This document shows, one piece after another, positions 6,963-8,321 of a stretch of DNA of 8,321 bases (the first letter of the stretch is position 1; every line of letters begins with the position of its first letter). The stretch comes from Pseudomonadota bacterium (GTDB lineage Bacteria; Pseudomonadota; Alphaproteobacteria; Ferrovibrionales; Ferrovibrionaceae): positions 1-8,321 of the forward strand of contig JAJYTL010000132.1 of assembly GCA_021793055.1 (NCBI GenBank), in the 5' to 3' direction. Under the pieces are notes generated by a model. That model had not been told where the DNA came from and made no database searches. It saw only the letters and a program-made list of their open reading frames with translations. The translations under genes were made by a program, and so were the position numbers.

Positions 6963-6976
6963 TTGATGCAGGTCAA
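6963..6976 (+). promoter_or_regulatory. FNR/FixK/Anr-like binding site
   Basis: The sequence TTGAT-GCAG-GTCAA matches the Crp/Fnr-family consensus TTGAT-N4-ATCAA at 9 of 10 specified positions and is near-palindromic. It lies in a gene-free region, its centre about 114 bp upstream of ATG 7084, leaving room for a promoter and a leader of about 70 bp. No strong -10 hexamer stands out at the class II distance; the sequence near 7004-7012 (TGCGATATC) is a weak candidate for an extended -10. The downstream gene's family is linked to low-oxygen loci, which supports the reading. A chance match cannot be excluded from one site. Confidence 0.5.
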
Positions 6977-6997
6977 GGTGAAGGGCGGCCGGGTTTG

Positions 6998-7063
6998 CAA
7001 AGCTGCGATATCGGCTTTGGCGCGGCGTGGACGGCTTGCCGCCCGAGGCCGGCAAGCCAAAGC
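6998..7063 (+). promoter_or_regulatory. Structured leader before the zinc-ribbon gene
   Basis: A perfect 9-bp stem GGCTTGCCG (7033-7041) / CGGCAAGCC (7050-7058) closes an 8-nt loop and ends 16 nt before the ribosome binding site. Two further pairings share one strand: GCTTTG (7014-7019) can pair with CAAAGC (6998-7003) around a 10-nt loop holding the palindrome CGATATCG, or GCTTTGG (7014-7020) with CCAAAGC (7057-7063). No T-run follows, so this is not a classical terminator. It may be a 5' untranslated structure affecting stability or translation; function is unknown. Confidence 0.4.
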
Positions 7064-7074
7064 AGTCATCGTAC

Positions 7075-7079
7075 GGAGG
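7075..7079 (+). promoter_or_regulatory. Ribosome binding site that fixes the start of the zinc-ribbon gene
   Basis: GGAGG lies 4 nt before ATG 7084. The in-frame GTG at 7027 would add 19 residues read across the leader hairpin and has no Shine-Dalgarno sequence, so 7084 is preferred. Confidence 0.75.
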
Positions 7080-7083
7080 CACC

Positions 7084-7593
7084 ATGACGGCACGCAATCA
7101 TCCCCCGCCCTTGCCGCAGCGCGATCGCCGCCGTGCGGGGCGCGCTCAATTGGACGAGCGCCAGGACACCTATAAAGTGACGAAGAAGCTGCATGAGCCT
7201 TCGGTCTGTCCGCAATGCGGTGCCGTCTATCACGAGGGCCGCTGGCACTGGGCGGTCCGCCCGGCCGGCGCGCAAGAGGTATTGTGTCAGGCCTGTCAGC
7301 GCATCAACGACCACTACCCGGCCGGGGTGGTCACCCTGAGCGGTCCGCAGGTCGCCGAGCACAAGACCGAGATGCTGCGGCTTGCCCGCCACCAGGAGGA
7401 GGCGGAAAAGAAGGAACATCCGCTCAACCGCATCATCGACATCGAGGAGAAGCCGGATCGTATCGTCATCAACACCACCGATATCCACCTGCCGCGACGC
7501 ATCGCCGAGGCGCAGAAGCGCAGCTGGCACGGCAAGGCGACGTTCGATTACGACGCGGACGGCTATTTCGTGCGCGTCGATTGGCAAGGGTGA
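7084..7593 (+). CDS. BCAM0308-family zinc-ribbon protein
   Basis: The 169-residue protein has a basic, proline-containing N-terminus (1-35), then a four-cysteine zinc ribbon: CPQC (42-45) and CQAC (68-71), with GAVYHEGRWHW between them. The ribbon is followed by PAGVVTLSG, a charged stretch EEAEKKEHPL, a strand-rich segment with NTTDIHLPRRIAEA (around residues 130-143), and a C-terminal FDYDADGYFVRVDW. This order matches the BCAM0308 family as I remember it, which resembles the N-terminal zinc-binding region of the ribosome-export factor NMD3. The biochemical role is unknown; RNA or ribosome binding is a guess from that resemblance. The namesake gene lies in the low-oxygen-activated locus of Burkholderia cenocepacia, and an FNR-like box lies upstream here. 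The gene converges with the BON-domain gene. Confidence 0.85.
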   Translation: MTARNHPPPLPQRDRRRAGRAQLDERQDTYKVTKKLHEPSVCPQCGAVYHEGRWHWAVRPAGAQEVLCQACQRINDHYPAGVVTLSGPQVAEHKTEMLRLARHQEEAEKKEHPLNRIIDIEEKPDRIVINTTDIHLPRRIAEAQKRSWHGKATFDYDADGYFVRVDWQG

Positions 7594-7597
7594 TGGG

Positions 7598-7624
7598 GGC
7601 GGTTGAGGCCGGCTTCACGCCGCC
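7598..7624 (+). terminator. Hairpin between convergent genes, possible terminator
   Basis: GGCGG (7598-7602) pairs with CCGCC (7620-7624), and above a small bulge TGAGG (7604-7608) pairs with CTTCA (7613-7617, one G-T), leaving a CCGG loop. It begins 5 nt after the zinc-ribbon gene stop and before the converging gene. No T-tract follows, only TT, so intrinsic termination is uncertain. The rest of the 99-bp gap (7594-7692) shows only a short palindrome ACGGCCGT. Confidence 0.3.
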
Positions 7625-7692
7625 TTGCAGCGACGACGGCCGTGCAACGATGAAGGGATGACCAGAGGCGGGGCCGGATGCCGCGTTCGCGC

Positions 7693-8321
7693 TCAGGCGC
7701 GCACCTTGATCCGGTTGATTACGCGGTCGACGCCGAACACGTACCAAGCGTCGAACTCCGCCATTTCGCGCTCGACCGACGTCGTCACCAGACCGTCCAG
7801 GGCTACCGCCGCGCGACGGGCCGAAACCCGGATCTCGCTGGCGTTGACGAATGGGTCCTTCTCCAGCACCAGGCGGACGGCGTCGACGATCTCGCCGGCA
7901 TTGTCGGCTTCGGCTGGGCTGACCTCAAGGCCGTTGATCACGTCGCGCGAGCCGGGCACCCACCAGGCGAGCACGCCCGCGATTCGCTTCTGCGCCAGGC
8001 CCGGCACCTCGCCGTCTAGCGTCACCACGCCGTCGTGAACCGCGACCGTAATCGATCCGTGCGCCGGGTCCGGCAGCCGCACGTCGATATCCTCGCCCTT
8101 GTCCCGCGCCACCAAGGCACAGGCGGCCAAGCCTGGCTCCTGCAGCAAGGCATCCCTGACATGGTCGCGGATATCGTCGTCGCCCATGACCTGTGCCGGC
8201 CGGACGCGCAACCGGTCGACGATGGCCGTGACGCCGGATACCGCAGCGCTGCGCTCGAGCGCCAGTTTCTTGGCCGCGACGTCGGCGACCTCGCCCTCGA
8301 TGGTGAGATCGCCGCCGTGCC
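7693..8321 (-). CDS. Triple BON-domain protein (N-terminus cut by right window edge)
   Basis: Reading the minus strand, the frame is open to the right edge and gives at least 208 residues. The in-frame TTG at 8211 lies inside the first domain (GVTAIVDRLRV spans it), so the true start is beyond the window. Three BON repeats are visible: the end of BON1 (GGDLTIEGEVADVAAKKLAL...VSGVTAIVDRLRV), BON2 (DDDIRDHVRDALL...GVVTLDGEVPGL...VINGLEV) and BON3 (AGEIVDAVRLVLEKDPFV...VALDGLV...YVFGVDRVINRIKV). BON domains are small alpha/beta modules linked to membrane or lipid binding and to osmotic and other stress proteins such as OsmY. About 30-35 N-terminal residues are probably missing, so I cannot tell whether a signal peptide exists; family members with this three-domain layout often look cytoplasmic. 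It converges with the zinc-ribbon gene. Confidence 0.88.
   Translation of the reverse strand, partial: HGGDLTIEGEVADVAAKKLALERSAAVSGVTAIVDRLRVRPAQVMGDDDIRDHVRDALLQEPGLAACALVARDKGEDIDVRLPDPAHGSITVAVHDGVVTLDGEVPGLAQKRIAGVLAWWVPGSRDVINGLEVSPAEADNAGEIVDAVRLVLEKDPFVNASEIRVSARRAAVALDGLVTTSVEREMAEFDAWYVFGVDRVINRIKVRA

Noticed and set aside
6827..7087. Possible 86-codon + strand gene in the 6831-7083 gap
   Set aside because: It has no ribosome binding site and no family resemblance, and it runs through the palindromic repeat and the FNR-like box; composition looks like read-through of non-coding DNA.
7625..8038. Plus-strand open frames of 137 and 113 codons opposite the BON gene
   Set aside because: The minus strand encodes clear BON repeats over the same bases; the + frames are Ser/Thr/Arg-rich with no recognisable family.
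1..8321. Search for CRISPR arrays, tRNA or rRNA genes, insertion sequences and defence systems
   Set aside because: No spaced direct repeats, transposase-like proteins, terminal inverted repeats flanking a gene, or tRNA-like cloverleaf were seen on either strand.

Overview
The window is GC-rich, densely coded DNA from a bacterium, most likely an alphaproteobacterium. Three things point that way: codon usage strongly biased to G/C, GTG starts coupled to upstream stops, and an intergenic palindrome of the GCATGATC...GAAAAG...CTTTTC...GATC type that I recall as common between genes in Rhizobiales and relatives. No species can be named from the sequence alone.

Left part (1-6830, all + strand): a compact seven-gene block. 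It opens with the C-terminal half of a molybdopterin-binding (CoxL/xanthine dehydrogenase family) hydroxylase subunit, cut by the left edge. An ATGA overlap leads into its FAD-binding partner (CoxM type). After 104 bp comes a complete Liv/HAAT-type ABC importer: periplasmic binding protein, two permeases and two ATPases. Within the importer, genes are 18 bp apart or closer, or overlap by a few bases. The last three genes begin at GTG codons that earlier in-frame starts would hide. The likely logic is uptake of an organic compound by the importer and hydroxylation or oxidation of it (or of a related compound) by the molybdenum enzyme. The [2Fe-2S] subunit is not in the window and would have to lie upstream. 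The substrate cannot be read from the sequence.

Middle (6831-7083): a 253-bp non-coding stretch holding three separable elements. They are the palindromic repeat right after the importer operon, an FNR/FixK/Anr-like box (TTGAT-N4-GTCAA), and a leader with a 9-bp hairpin plus competing pairings just before the next gene.

Right part (7084-8321): a BCAM0308-family zinc-ribbon protein on the + strand, convergent with a triple-BON-domain protein on the - strand whose N-terminus is cut by the right edge. The namesake BCAM0308 lies in the low-oxygen-activated locus of Burkholderia cenocepacia, so an FNR-type box upstream of this gene fits. This side looks like the edge of a low-oxygen/stress gene cluster unrelated to the uptake/oxidation operon.
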